Shown one piece after another: positions 15,160-22,400 of a stretch of 28,519 bases of DNA (its first letter is position 1; every line of letters begins with the position of its first letter). The notes under the pieces were generated by a model. That model was not told the origin of the DNA and made no database searches. It was given only the letters and a program-made list of their open reading frames with translations. Position numbers and translations under genes: made by a program. Source of the stretch: a virus. The stretch covers positions 1 to 28,519 of IMG/VR virus record IMGVR_UViG_3300038962_000110; one strand, 5' to 3'.

Positions 15160-17148
15160 TTATTCGATATTAAATTTTTCTTTAAGTCTCTGACGTAATA
15201 GCGTATCAATTTGATTCATTGTCATAGTTTGGTCATTTTGATATTCGTTGACCAACTCTCCAAATATAGTCATGATTTGTTCAGCAGTAGCTTGTTTTCT
15301 GGTGCTGAACGGAACATTCAAAAATTGTGGTGGCAATCCATGCGCCGCAACAACTTGTTGGTAATGAGGTTCAACAACCGGAAGTCCTCCATAGGGAGCA
15401 AATCCGGGGTGAAGACCTCCTTGTTGTAAATCCTTGTCGATATCATTGGTTGTTTTGCCCTGCGGCAATGATTCTAGGGGCATTACATACTCGTTGTCGT
15501 GCGAATGTTTATGGTTATGAATATGTTCATGCTCATGTATATGTTTTTCGACCTCTGAACACCCAGAGGCGTCTCCATCTATATTATACCCCTCTTCTCG
15601 ATCATTGTCAATTTCTTTTTCGTCTTCTTCTTCTTTTCTTCGTCTTCGTCTCCTATTTAGTAGGAATGGAACGCCATATTTAAGAGCAAGCATTCCTAAG
15701 CTTGCTCCACCGAGGGTAAAACTGACATTCTCAACCGTATTGCCATTTCCTCCAGTCACATCATCCATGTAATGTCCAGAGCCTTCTTTAAGATTTGATA
15801 TCTCTCCATCTTTTTCTACAATAAATCCTAACAACTGGTCTATTCTAGATTTTAAAGTATCTTTTTGGCCTTCAACAGTTCCCAAAAGATCTCTCAACCC
15901 GTTTACCTCATTTTGAGAGTCCAATAGACTGCTGTTAGTTCCACTAAGCTCAGCCTTTAAGCTTTCAGACAAAGCCTCTAGATTTGTAAGCTTCTCTTTT
16001 AGCTCGGTAATCTTATCAAGGTACTCCTGACGCTCTTTGTCAAAATCAGGTGGGGGATCAACAGGATCGCCGGGATCAGGTCTTCCCGGCCAACCGTTAA
16101 ATCCACCACCGTTGTCAGGAGGTTGAGGGTTTGGGTTTGGGTTTGGGTTCGGTGGTGGACAACGGTTAAATGGACACCACGGGAACAGACCATTACCTTC
16201 GTATAGCTCTCCAACTCTTATTCCACCGTAGTATCTTGCAGTATCTGCAATACCACCATCCTGAAACTTGAGTTCGGGGCAAAACATAAATTCACCCTTC
16301 TTGGTTCTCCTGAGACCACCATCTTTTGGTATGACAACATGGTCACTAATCTTGTGCCCACAGTGCGGACAAACCTGATTCAATCTTTCTTTTGCGGATT
16401 TTTTAGTCTCGTCTTTCTCATAAACAACATTATATGAAGCCTCTATAGGATGTCCCTGACCGTCACCTTCTATGATAGCATAAATCTGTTTTAGAGATAG
16501 GCCAGCACCATAATCTGTAGGACCATCGTCAGTCCAAGCACCGTCGCCAACTCTCCAAGCAAGAAGGATACCTATTCTGGTTTGTAGTTCTCCTTCGCTA
16601 TCTTTAACATTAATAAGTACGCCGCTGCCAGATTGTCCACCGATAGGAGCGGCATTGAAACTAACAGTGGCTCCATGATTTCTAATAACCCTGCCCTTCC
16701 AAGAGCAAGCCCATTGTGCAGAGGGGCATCCGCCAGCTATAATAAGATCGTTGGCCTTTATCGGTGTTCCCTTTGGAGCTAGAGGAATAACTCTGGGAGG
16801 ATAATGACCAAAATACTTTTTCTTAACTGATATAATAGACAGATCTAAAGCTGTTCCATCTTCATAAGCAGTATACTCTGTCTTAAAAGGAATCATTGCG
16901 GATTTATAGCCGTCTTGAAAGAACTCTACATGGCCTCTTCTGGCTCGACCTACAACGTGTCCGTTTGTTAGGATATAGTACTTGTCTTCATCTTCTTGGA
17001 AGACCGTGCCTGAACCTCTACCCTCACTGGTATTAACCCTACATACTCCTTCCAAAGCCTCGTCCATCGTAAGCGGTTTGGCAAAACCTAAAGCTGGGAA
17101 GAGCGTCATTATTGCCAAAACTACAACAGCTTGTATTAGTTTTTTCAT
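15160..17148 (-). CDS. Large modular secreted trypsin-like protease with coiled coil, membrane segment and His-rich tail
   Basis: A 662-residue multidomain protein. In order: signal peptide 1-23; trypsin-like protease with H64 (TNGHVVG), D102 (ALDLSII) and S173 (GGQSGSG); a zinc-ribbon-like region with C260-PH-C263 and C290; a Cys pair C325/C330; a Pro/Asn repeat (NPNPNPNP, 334-341) and Pro/Gly linker to 370; a coiled coil about 371-456; a hydrophobic segment 476-497; an Arg run RRRRRR then an acidic patch; a His-rich stretch HIHEHEHIHNHKHSH (536-550); and a helical C-terminus. This would put a protease domain outside the membrane, anchored by one helix with a charged, metal-binding tail inside. 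Such an arrangement is unusual in a phage. Function is unknown; cleaving host surface or superinfecting-phage proteins is speculation. Confidence 0.8.
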   Translation of the reverse strand: MKKLIQAVVVLAIMTLFPALGFAKPLTMDEALEGVCRVNTSEGRGSGTVFQEDEDKYYILTNGHVVGRARRGHVEFFQDGYKSAMIPFKTEYTAYEDGTALDLSIISVKKKYFGHYPPRVIPLAPKGTPIKANDLIIAGGCPSAQWACSWKGRVIRNHGATVSFNAAPIGGQSGSGVLINVKDSEGELQTRIGILLAWRVGDGAWTDDGPTDYGAGLSLKQIYAIIEGDGQGHPIEASYNVVYEKDETKKSAKERLNQVCPHCGHKISDHVVIPKDGGLRRTKKGEFMFCPELKFQDGGIADTARYYGGIRVGELYEGNGLFPWCPFNRCPPPNPNPNPNPQPPDNGGGFNGWPGRPDPGDPVDPPPDFDKERQEYLDKITELKEKLTNLEALSESLKAELSGTNSSLLDSQNEVNGLRDLLGTVEGQKDTLKSRIDQLLGFIVEKDGEISNLKEGSGHYMDDVTGGNGNTVENVSFTLGGASLGMLALKYGVPFLLNRRRRRRKEEEDEKEIDNDREEGYNIDGDASGCSEVEKHIHEHEHIHNHKHSHDNEYVMPLESLPQGKTTNDIDKDLQQGGLHPGFAPYGGLPVVEPHYQQVVAAHGLPPQFLNVPFSTRKQATAEQIMTIFGELVNEYQNDQTMTMNQIDTLLRQRLKEKFNIE
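16127..16147 (+). repeat. Four GGGTTT units, potential G-quadruplex
   Basis: Four GGG tracts separated by TTT (tracts at 16127, 16133, 16139 and 16145) on the plus strand, the template strand for the gene. The sequence encodes the Asn-Pro repeat of the large protease and is best read as a coding microsatellite. It could fold as a G-quadruplex in single-stranded DNA. Confidence 0.7.
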
Positions 17149-17153
17149 GACCT

Positions 17154-17807
17154 TTACCAGTCCTTACTGATGGTGAATTGATACTTGAAAAGTGCTGACC
17201 TAGCTAAATCAGCGGGCGTAACAGCCGTGTCTGCTAAGTACGGCACTGGATCTACATACGCTTTGCGGTAAGCATAAGCGACAGCAGTGCTGCACACGAA
17301 GACATTTGTTGGTTCTTCATCCTTGATGTTCTGTTTTGCTAACCTACAGAACGGTAAATAGTGCTTAGCTAATTTCATGAAGTTTTTCCAGCCATAGGGT
17401 AGGCCGGTAAGATCTAGCATAACATCCGAAACCGAATGAGCGACAGATTCACTAAAGATATCTATTTGCTCTTTTTCCTCATATGCAACCTTTATAGATC
17501 TTTGCTCTTCATTACTAGGCCAGCCGCTAAATTTATTGTGGTGCAATATATGAGCCGGTCTGAATACATCAATATTATCCGGGTGTGTTTCAACTTGACT
17601 CTTTAGAGAAACAGATCTAGCGCCTTTAAATTCTCTAAATTCTACACACTCCAAATTTCTTCCATCCCAATGGGCCATAGCCGCATGACTATGAACACCG
17701 CTCCCATATCTTTTTATCAACCAAGAAATTAGTCCCTCACCACGAAAGAGAAGCACGTCTGCCTCTTTGATGTACGTCTTGGCTTCGTGATAAGGAACTA
17801 AAATCAT
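17154..17807 (-). CDS. YiiX/NlpC-P60-type permuted papain-like cysteine hydrolase
   Basis: A 217-residue protein of the permuted papain-fold group (YiiX, poxvirus G6R-like, NlpC/P60 superfamily). It shows DVLLFRGEGLISWLIKRY near the start, H41 in VHSHAAM, E56 in CVEFREF, and the nucleophile C172 in FVCSTAVAYAY. These are the expected His, Glu and Cys order of the permuted family, which cleaves amide bonds in peptides, lipids or cell-wall material. No signal peptide is visible, so it acts inside the cell or is released at lysis. It sits 5 bases before the large secreted protease and 2 bases after a membrane/coiled-coil protein. A lysis or envelope role is inference. Confidence 0.78.
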   Translation of the reverse strand: MILVPYHEAKTYIKEADVLLFRGEGLISWLIKRYGSGVHSHAAMAHWDGRNLECVEFREFKGARSVSLKSQVETHPDNIDVFRPAHILHHNKFSGWPSNEEQRSIKVAYEEKEQIDIFSESVAHSVSDVMLDLTGLPYGWKNFMKLAKHYLPFCRLAKQNIKDEEPTNVFVCSTAVAYAYRKAYVDPVPYLADTAVTPADLARSALFKYQFTISKDW

Positions 17808-17809
17808 TA

Positions 17810-18130
17810 CTATTTTTCTTCCAGCTTTTTGTCTATTCTATCTAATATGTCAGCAATTCTCCTTTGATCATTGACTATTTGCGTCATGATTTGCTGCATA
17901 TCTTTTTGAACTTCTGCCCAGCTTCTGGGCACATAAACTAGCGGAGTCCCGTCTGAGTCTTGTCTGGATATAACTTTATAAGTATGTTGCATCCAGTCTC
18001 GCTCTTCATCCATAAGAACAGATTTTGGCGGAACAGATTTTAAAATTAGAATTTCAATGACCTTCCCTAAACCCATAACTATGGCAACTATAGCTGCCAA
18101 CGCCGGAATCGAAAGAATGTCTACATCCAT
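17810..18130 (-). CDS. Small membrane protein with C-terminal coiled coil
   Basis: A 106-residue protein with one hydrophobic segment (about 6-30, LSIPALAAIVAIVMGLGKVI) and a polar C-terminal helix with a heptad-like pattern (70-105, ending RIADILDRIDKKLEEK). ATG 18130 is preferred because GGAG is nine bases upstream; a TTG start at 18187 would read through the terminator. The layout recalls holin-like or spanin-like proteins, and the next gene is a papain-like hydrolase, but the evidence is only topology. A terminator lies just upstream. Confidence 0.65.
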   Translation of the reverse strand: MDVDILSIPALAAIVAIVMGLGKVIEILILKSVPPKSVLMDEERDWMQHTYKVISRQDSDGTPLVYVPRSWAEVQKDMQQIMTQIVNDQRRIADILDRIDKKLEEK

Positions 18131-18146
18131 CAATTTATTCTCCAGA

Positions 18147-18183
18147 AAAGGGTCAGGGGGCCACGCTTGTGACCCCCATGACC
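18147..18183 (-). terminator. Rho-independent terminator after the 18200-18859 gene
   Basis: Strong hairpin: GGTCAGGGGG (18151-18160) pairs with CCCCC-A-TGACC (18173-18183, one bulged base), with an inner CAC-GCTT-GTG stem. On the minus strand it is followed by CTTTT at 18150-18146. It starts 16 bases after the preceding stop codon and ends about 16-20 bases before the next ATG. Confidence 0.82.
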
Positions 18184-18199
18184 ACAAAAAAATTATGGA

Positions 18200-18859
18200 T
18201 TAGCCACCAGTGACAGCACTGTAATCCATGAGGTTTTCAACTCCCGTGCCGTCGCCACTTACAGAAGCGCCGTCAAAGTTTACGAAGTTGATAAGTACTG
18301 CAAACTCGCCCGGAATAGCTCTGCTTGCTGCGGCAGCACTATCAGCAGATGCGCCTCCACCAACCGGATTGATATAGGTAGACTTCGTACCCTTGCCGGT
18401 TCTAGTGCCGCTAAGAGCGCCCGTACCGAATATATCAAGGATCGTGTCGGCCCAAGTACCATATTGGTAATTGCTTTCAGTACTATGAATGTTTCCGGCG
18501 GGACGACTTGTGCCATCGGAGCCGAGGACATTCAGAATATCTGCGGTAGCCGCCTTGCCACCAATAAGTGTTTGCACTCCGCGAGCCAAAAAGCCACTGT
18601 TGGCTTTTGTTCTTGAGACTGCATGACCGCTTGGGTTGTAAGCAAGGTCTTGACTTGAAACAGTTTTGTCTACCCAAGTCGAATCAAATACTAGTGAACC
18701 ATAAGAATCAGCACCCGCAACTAGGGAGATGATATCTTTGTTTGTCCACCTAGAACTAGAGATGGTTCCGCCATGTGCAATTACGCCACTGTCGGAATCT
18801 CCGCTAACTCCAGTTACAACGCCGCCTGTAGCCGTCTGTGTATGTGTGCTCGTAGCCAT
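18200..18859 (-). CDS. Gly/Ser/Thr/Ala-rich protein, probable virion structural protein
   Basis: A 219-residue protein with very high Gly, Ser, Thr, Ala and Asp content, few charged helices and no Cys. The composition and beta-like stretches (YGSLVFDSTWVDKT, EFAVLINFVNFDG) suit a phage capsid decoration, tail or fibre protein. It is flanked by its own promoter-like element (18937-18929) and a strong terminator, so it is probably transcribed alone and strongly. That is what one expects of an abundant structural protein. AAAGG lies seven bases before ATG 18859. No family match is recognised; the structural role is inference. Confidence 0.72.
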   Translation of the reverse strand: MATSTHTQTATGGVVTGVSGDSDSGVIAHGGTISSSRWTNKDIISLVAGADSYGSLVFDSTWVDKTVSSQDLAYNPSGHAVSRTKANSGFLARGVQTLIGGKAATADILNVLGSDGTSRPAGNIHSTESNYQYGTWADTILDIFGTGALSGTRTGKGTKSTYINPVGGGASADSAAAASRAIPGEFAVLINFVNFDGASVSGDGTGVENLMDYSAVTGG

Positions 18860-18862
18860 GAT

Positions 18863-18882
18863 ATTGCCTTTCTATAAGCAAT
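18863..18882 (-). promoter_or_regulatory. 5' UTR hairpin overlapping the ribosome site
   Basis: Inverted repeat ATTGC / GCAAT (18863-18867 and 18878-18882) with a 10-base loop. The AAAGG ribosome site (18871-18867) lies at the loop edge, so the hairpin could tune translation of the 18200-18859 gene. The stem is only five pairs, so this is weak. Confidence 0.3.
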
Positions 18883-18928
18883 GATCGATTCCTTTATTTC
18901 CTATTTATTGATAGTCCAGTCCTTGTAT

Positions 18929-18937
18929 ATTATACAC
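18929..18937 (-). promoter_or_regulatory. Promoter -10 element, GTGTATAAT
   Basis: Minus-strand GTGTATAAT with consensus TATAAT at 18934-18929, in the gap between the sigma-factor gene and the 18200-18859 gene. It is identical to the element at 8862-8854, and both have GAAT starting 16 bases before it. The expected start near 18922 would leave a 5' UTR of about 62 bases. Confidence 0.6.
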
Positions 18938-18947
18938 CATAAAGAAA

Positions 18948-19433
18948 TTATTCTGACACATACTCTTTTAGCTTTTCGAGAGCGGATATGATGTATCTTC
19001 TTGCAGTTTCCCTACTGTAGTTGTTTTTTTTGCCTATTTCTTCCATTGTGAGGTTGTCAAAAAACCTTTGTTTGATTACAGTTCTTAATCTAGGGTGTAA
19101 CTTTTGTAAAAGATCCTTGATTTCTGCTATTTCTACATCATTGCAAACGCCGTAATTCTCTTGGTATTCGACAGATTTCTTATGTTTGTTGATGGAATAA
19201 AGCTGTTTTTTGCACTCCCAGTCTGCACGCTTATAAAGAAAAGAGGTGAACTTGCCACCCTTCTCGGGGTCAAAAGCTTTTAAAGCTTCCCAGAGCGCTA
19301 TTAATTTGCATCTTTCTAGTTCGTCTGCTGGAATAGATTTGACATATCTAGAACATGCCTTGTTAAGAATATTGATATTGTTTCTGTCCTTAGAAGCTTC
19401 ATCAAATTCTTTGTTTCCTATGGGGGTGAGCAT
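18948..19433 (-). CDS. Phage sigma-70-family RNA polymerase sigma factor
   Basis: A 161-residue protein with sigma region 2 (about 36-78, LIALWEALKAFDPEKGGKFTSF, the core- and -10-binding part) and sigma region 4 (110-158, with the HTH MEEIGKKNNYSRETARRYI). It is small, lacking regions 1 and 3, so it is of the gp55/ECF size class. It should redirect host RNA polymerase to phage promoters. The gene ends just upstream of a TATAAT element that could be one of its targets (inference). ATG 19433 is preferred over TTG 19466 because AGGAAGG lies six bases upstream. Confidence 0.85.
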   Translation of the reverse strand: MLTPIGNKEFDEASKDRNNINILNKACSRYVKSIPADELERCKLIALWEALKAFDPEKGGKFTSFLYKRADWECKKQLYSINKHKKSVEYQENYGVCNDVEIAEIKDLLQKLHPRLRTVIKQRFFDNLTMEEIGKKNNYSRETARRYIISALEKLKEYVSE

Positions 19434-19455
19434 ATTTATCCTTCCTAAGACCTCC

Positions 19456-20085
19456 TTATAAGTCAAACCCTCTTTGTATTATAGATCCGCCAAACTTCTC
19501 TTTATCCGCTTCATACCCAAAAAGAGTTTCTAGGTAGTCTCCGTCATTTGCATCGTTTGTGCTGGCGTAATCTATTTCTCCTTCTGGACTTACATATATA
19601 GCCCAATACTTATCAGAAGAAATTATATTCTTAATAAGAGCGACGGCGTCCTCTACATCCTGAGTCATGTCATCGTCTTTAGCGGGTTTTTTCTTTTTGG
19701 TCTTTGAGAGATCACATATAGATTTCTCTAGCTTGTGTCTCACATTTTTAAAATCAAAAAGCTTGCCCACACCAACGAAAAATCTGTATCTGCTCAAGAC
19801 CATCAAAAGTTCTATACCTCTGATTTTCTCGATTTTTTCTTGCACACTTTTGGTAATATCGAAATTTGTATGCCCAGTCCAGCAATCAAGCTGTTTAATG
19901 GGATTTGCTTTATCGTGAAGCTGAAAAATGCCAATCGGAGTGCTAACCAGTTTTGGAATTTTTTTCATCAAAGCCATGGCATCCGACGCTAACTCTTCAT
20001 CCTCGTCGTCTATCTCTAACATTTCTGCTATTTCTTGCTCTATTAGATCGGCGTCCCATTTTTCCCACGCTATAACCTTTTTCAT
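19456..20085 (-). CDS. Hypothetical phage protein
   Basis: A 209-residue soluble protein. The middle part (residues 48-120) holds STPIGIFQLHDKANP, WTGHTNF and LLMVLSRYRFFVGVGKLFDF, which looks like a compact conserved domain of the type frequent in large T4-like marine phages, but I cannot name it. The N-terminus is acidic and there is a Lys-rich, probably flexible linker near 128-138. AGAGGG lies seven bases before ATG 20085. It is the gene before the sigma factor. Confidence 0.72.
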   Translation of the reverse strand: MKKVIAWEKWDADLIEQEIAEMLEIDDEDEELASDAMALMKKIPKLVSTPIGIFQLHDKANPIKQLDCWTGHTNFDITKSVQEKIEKIRGIELLMVLSRYRFFVGVGKLFDFKNVRHKLEKSICDLSKTKKKKPAKDDDMTQDVEDAVALIKNIISSDKYWAIYVSPEGEIDYASTNDANDGDYLETLFGYEADKEKFGGSIIQRGFDL

Positions 20086-20118
20086 TATTAAGCCCTCTTG
20101 GGGGTAATCGAAGACGCA

Positions 20119-20532
20119 TTATTCACTCGCTTCTTGTATGTTTCTAGCCACGTCTGTTGGCCTTACCACTAAATCATCACTATCTTCTTTTGTCTGATCA
20201 AGGGAAAATAAAGACAACGCCTCCTTGGCTCGCTCTTCTTCCCAGTGTGCCAAATGCCTCAATATATCTATGTATAATTCTGAGCGGTCTTTATTGGAAC
20301 ATTCTTGCTCTAAAAATTTTAAAGTATCTTCTTGAAGAGATCCAATAGATACACTATGTAACAATTCGGCAAATCGCAAGTGGTCTCCGTCTCCAGAAGA
20401 CCACTCGCAATCTACCCAAATCGTATTATCTTTATCAACAACGTAAGTTAAAGACGCAATGATACCCTCCGTGGTATCCTCATCCTTTTTTTTGCGCCAA
20501 AAGGCTCTTGTAAACAAATTTAAAAATTTCAT
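20119..20532 (-). CDS. Hypothetical protein
   Basis: A 137-residue soluble, acidic protein. A beta segment (IASLTYVVDKDNTIWVDCEW, 25-44) is followed by helical parts (HLRFAELLHSVSIG...FLEQECS). It overlaps the upstream gene as ATGA and shares the operon with the sigma factor. No motif is recognised. Confidence 0.7.
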   Translation of the reverse strand: MKFLNLFTRAFWRKKKDEDTTEGIIASLTYVVDKDNTIWVDCEWSSGDGDHLRFAELLHSVSIGSLQEDTLKFLEQECSNKDRSELYIDILRHLAHWEEERAKEALSLFSLDQTKEDSDDLVVRPTDVARNIQEASE

Positions 20533-20720
20533 CCAATATCCTTAATACAGTTTAGGCAACTATCTGCATGCTCATAATCTTGAAGTGCATTAATTGCTTC
20601 TTCTACGATATTAGAATGATCTCCAATACCTATGAAATTTAGAGTATACAGTTGATACCTAACAAGAGCTTCCTCTCTCTTAGCTTCAAAATGTTTAATA
20701 ACAGCCTTCTTAGCATCCAT
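20529..20720 (-). CDS. Small hypothetical protein
   Basis: A 63-residue, all-helical charged protein (MDAKKAVIKHFEAKREEALV start, then HSNIVEEAINALQDYEHADS). The two-helix layout resembles small phage proteins encoded near the late-gene regulators, but no function is known. GAGG lies seven bases before ATG 20720. Ends overlapping the next gene as ATGA. Confidence 0.66.
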   Translation of the reverse strand: MDAKKAVIKHFEAKREEALVRYQLYTLNFIGIGDHSNIVEEAINALQDYEHADSCLNCIKDIG

Positions 20721-20748
20721 GTTTTTTCCTCACGTGGTTGTAAAAAAA

Positions 20749-20922
20749 TTAAGCAGCCCTTAGACTATCGCCAACAATCCAAGCACCACCCAGAAGCACT
20801 ACGTGGTTAACTTGCTCCGCTGATAGGCCAAGACCCAGACCGTCAAAAATGACGAAAGCAACGCCACCAATGGCGAGCCAAAATCTACGAGATCCAAAAA
20901 GTGATTGTATCTTGTTCAGCAT
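20749..20922 (-). CDS. Small membrane protein with two helices
   Basis: A 57-residue protein with hydrophobic stretches at about 14-30 (FWLAIGGVAFVIFDG) and 38-52 (VVLLGGAWIVGD). ATG 20922 is favoured since GGAGG lies seven bases before it; 20925 is also possible and the longer GTG start at 20982 is unlikely. The length and topology are compatible with a holin-like or small envelope protein. No motif identifies it. Confidence 0.6.
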   Translation of the reverse strand: MLNKIQSLFGSRRFWLAIGGVAFVIFDGLGLGLSAEQVNHVVLLGGAWIVGDSLRAA

Positions 20923-20990
20923 CATCAGTCCTCCATCTAAAGTAAAGAAACAACAAAATAACACCAACTGGTGTTTGTTCACTCGTTCAC

Positions 20991-21191
20991 TCAGCCCTTA
21001 CATCCGCATACGCCGCCAGACAAACATGCACAGTTATCACCACATGCACAGTCATCACAAACGCAAGCAGTCTTGTCCCCAGCGTGTGGGCAAACATGAC
21101 TGTGTCCCAAAAGTGGACACCAGTGTAATGAATAACCAATTCCCATGCCGATTAAAAGGCATAGCCAATGATTCTTAATTAGATCTAGCAT
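20991..21191 (-). CDS. Membrane-anchored Cys-rich, metallothionein-like protein
   Basis: A 66-residue protein with one hydrophobic segment (9-23) and then a Cys/His-rich tail. There are 11 cysteines (11, 25, 34, 43, 45, 48, 50, 54, 56, 62, 64), and the tail contains four C-x-C pairs (43/45, 48/50, 54/56, 62/64). This pattern is typical of metallothioneins, which bind zinc or copper, but here it is on a membrane anchor. ATG 21191 is favoured because AAGGAG is seven bases upstream; 21197 is too close to it. Function in infection is unknown; metal buffering at the membrane is inference. It overlaps the glycosyltransferase gene by 17 bases. Confidence 0.7.
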   Translation of the reverse strand: MLDLIKNHWLCLLIGMGIGYSLHWCPLLGHSHVCPHAGDKTACVCDDCACGDNCACLSGGVCGCKG

Positions 21192-22065
21192 ATTCATGCT
21201 CCTTGTGTAAAAATTTAAAACTTAATGGTATCTCATTGTGACACCACGACACGTTTTGGAACATAGGTTCCAAAGCATTTAAATCAATAACCTCTCCATC
21301 AAGATAACGTTTGTTCAAATCACTCTCAGTATGTGGGTTAATTTGTCCTGAAATCAAGGGCGGATCTTGAACACAGTTACAGGGAATGCTAAAAAGAACA
21401 TTCTGTCTATAAGCTACCATATGATCCCCAACATTGTTTGTTTCATCAAAAACCTTCCCACCTCTTCGCGTCTTTCCGGCCAGTATTCCTTCCCAATCCC
21501 TCAAGCAAGGAAATTCATATTTCGCAGTCAATTCTGCTAATTCACTACCTCTATAAATATGACCATCCAATGAGATTGGATATCCGTAATTCAATACTGA
21601 AGACCATTCTAACCAATTCCATTTGACAAAATGGTTATCAACACTTGCATCTTTTAAATAGTATCTGTTTTCAGGTTGTAGGTAATTTTGTATTGTAGTG
21701 TTCAACCCCATACGAAAGGAGAAGCAAAATACATTATCTTCAAATTCTTTTTCAATCAATTCAACCCCACTGGGCAGCTTTTTGTAAAAAATGCAGTCGT
21801 CTACTATTCCACAAATATAACCCGAACTATAATCATTAATAGCTCCAACGAAGTCTTTTGTAAAGTCCTTTTCTCTTTGCCATTCAATATTATCCAAAAT
21901 TTCTTCTTCTTGTAGCTTTACATATCCAGCTTCGTATTCATCATTGGATGCGGTATACAGAATATGAATTTTTGTAAAGATACTATTCGTGTTCTGTTTA
22001 ATGCTTTCCAGCAACAATCTAAGCTGACAAGCTCTATCTTTTGATGGTATAAGGGAATTTATCAT
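21175..22065 (-). CDS. Glycosyltransferase-like protein, paralogue B
   Basis: A 296-residue protein related to the 11162-12040 protein. Shared blocks are the N-terminus (MINSLIPSKDRACQLRLLLE), SFRMGLNTTIQN (116-127), PISLDGHIYRGS, and TESDLNKRYLDGEVID. It carries an acidic V-D-D-C patch (88-91) at the place where GT-A enzymes have a DxD metal site, so it is likely a nucleotide-sugar-dependent transferase. It starts two bases after the upstream gene and is followed by the metallothionein-like peptide. The second glycan cluster (21175-24397) is thus linked by descent with the first. Confidence 0.72.
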   Translation of the reverse strand: MINSLIPSKDRACQLRLLLESIKQNTNSIFTKIHILYTASNDEYEAGYVKLQEEEILDNIEWQREKDFTKDFVGAINDYSSGYICGIVDDCIFYKKLPSGVELIEKEFEDNVFCFSFRMGLNTTIQNYLQPENRYYLKDASVDNHFVKWNWLEWSSVLNYGYPISLDGHIYRGSELAELTAKYEFPCLRDWEGILAGKTRRGGKVFDETNNVGDHMVAYRQNVLFSIPCNCVQDPPLISGQINPHTESDLNKRYLDGEVIDLNALEPMFQNVSWCHNEIPLSFKFLHKEHEYARSN

Positions 22066-22067
22066 TT

Positions 22068-22400
22068 TTACTTATCTTCAGGAACGCATTTTCCGTCTTT
22101 AACGACATGTCCTTCGTTACAATTGGGTGGATAGCCAGCCTTATCATCGGCATAAGATTCTGATACTTTATTTAAAATATGATCTGGCATTTTTGATGCT
22201 TCAATAAGATCTTGCGCTCGCTGCGTTAGAAAGTAATGATGTTTTTTATATTCGGCGCTTGACATAGTACCATCTCTCCATTGACTATGGCAAAACGCCA
22301 CTCTTTGTTGTTGGTTTGGAAACTTGTTTTTAGATTCTCGACTAGCCATGCATCTTGATAAAAATTTAGATTGTCTCTCGCCTTCACGGGGATGTGGCAT
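22068..22400 (-). CDS. Conserved small phage protein
   Basis: A 110-residue protein. The N-terminal 41 residues follow a pattern common in phages: 'MPhP+.GE..s.FlsRCM......FP...QR.A.C.SQW', here with RCM at 16-18, FPNQQQR at 27-33 and CHSQW at 37-41. Similar segments are often found next to, or at the start of, phage head-maturation proteins, but the role is unclear. The C-terminus contains a C-x-EGH..KDGKC pair. It has AAGGAG seven bases before ATG 22400 and overlaps the glycosyltransferase by 17 bases. Confidence 0.7.
   Translation of the reverse strand: MPHPREGERQSKFLSRCMASRESKNKFPNQQQRVAFCHSQWRDGTMSSAEYKKHHYFLTQRAQDLIEASKMPDHILNKVSESYADDKAGYPPNCNEGHVVKDGKCVPEDK

Noticed and set aside
16127-16147. 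Telomere-like GGGTTT repeat
   Set aside because: It lies internally in a coding region, codes for a proline linker and is not at a sequence end, so it is not a telomere.
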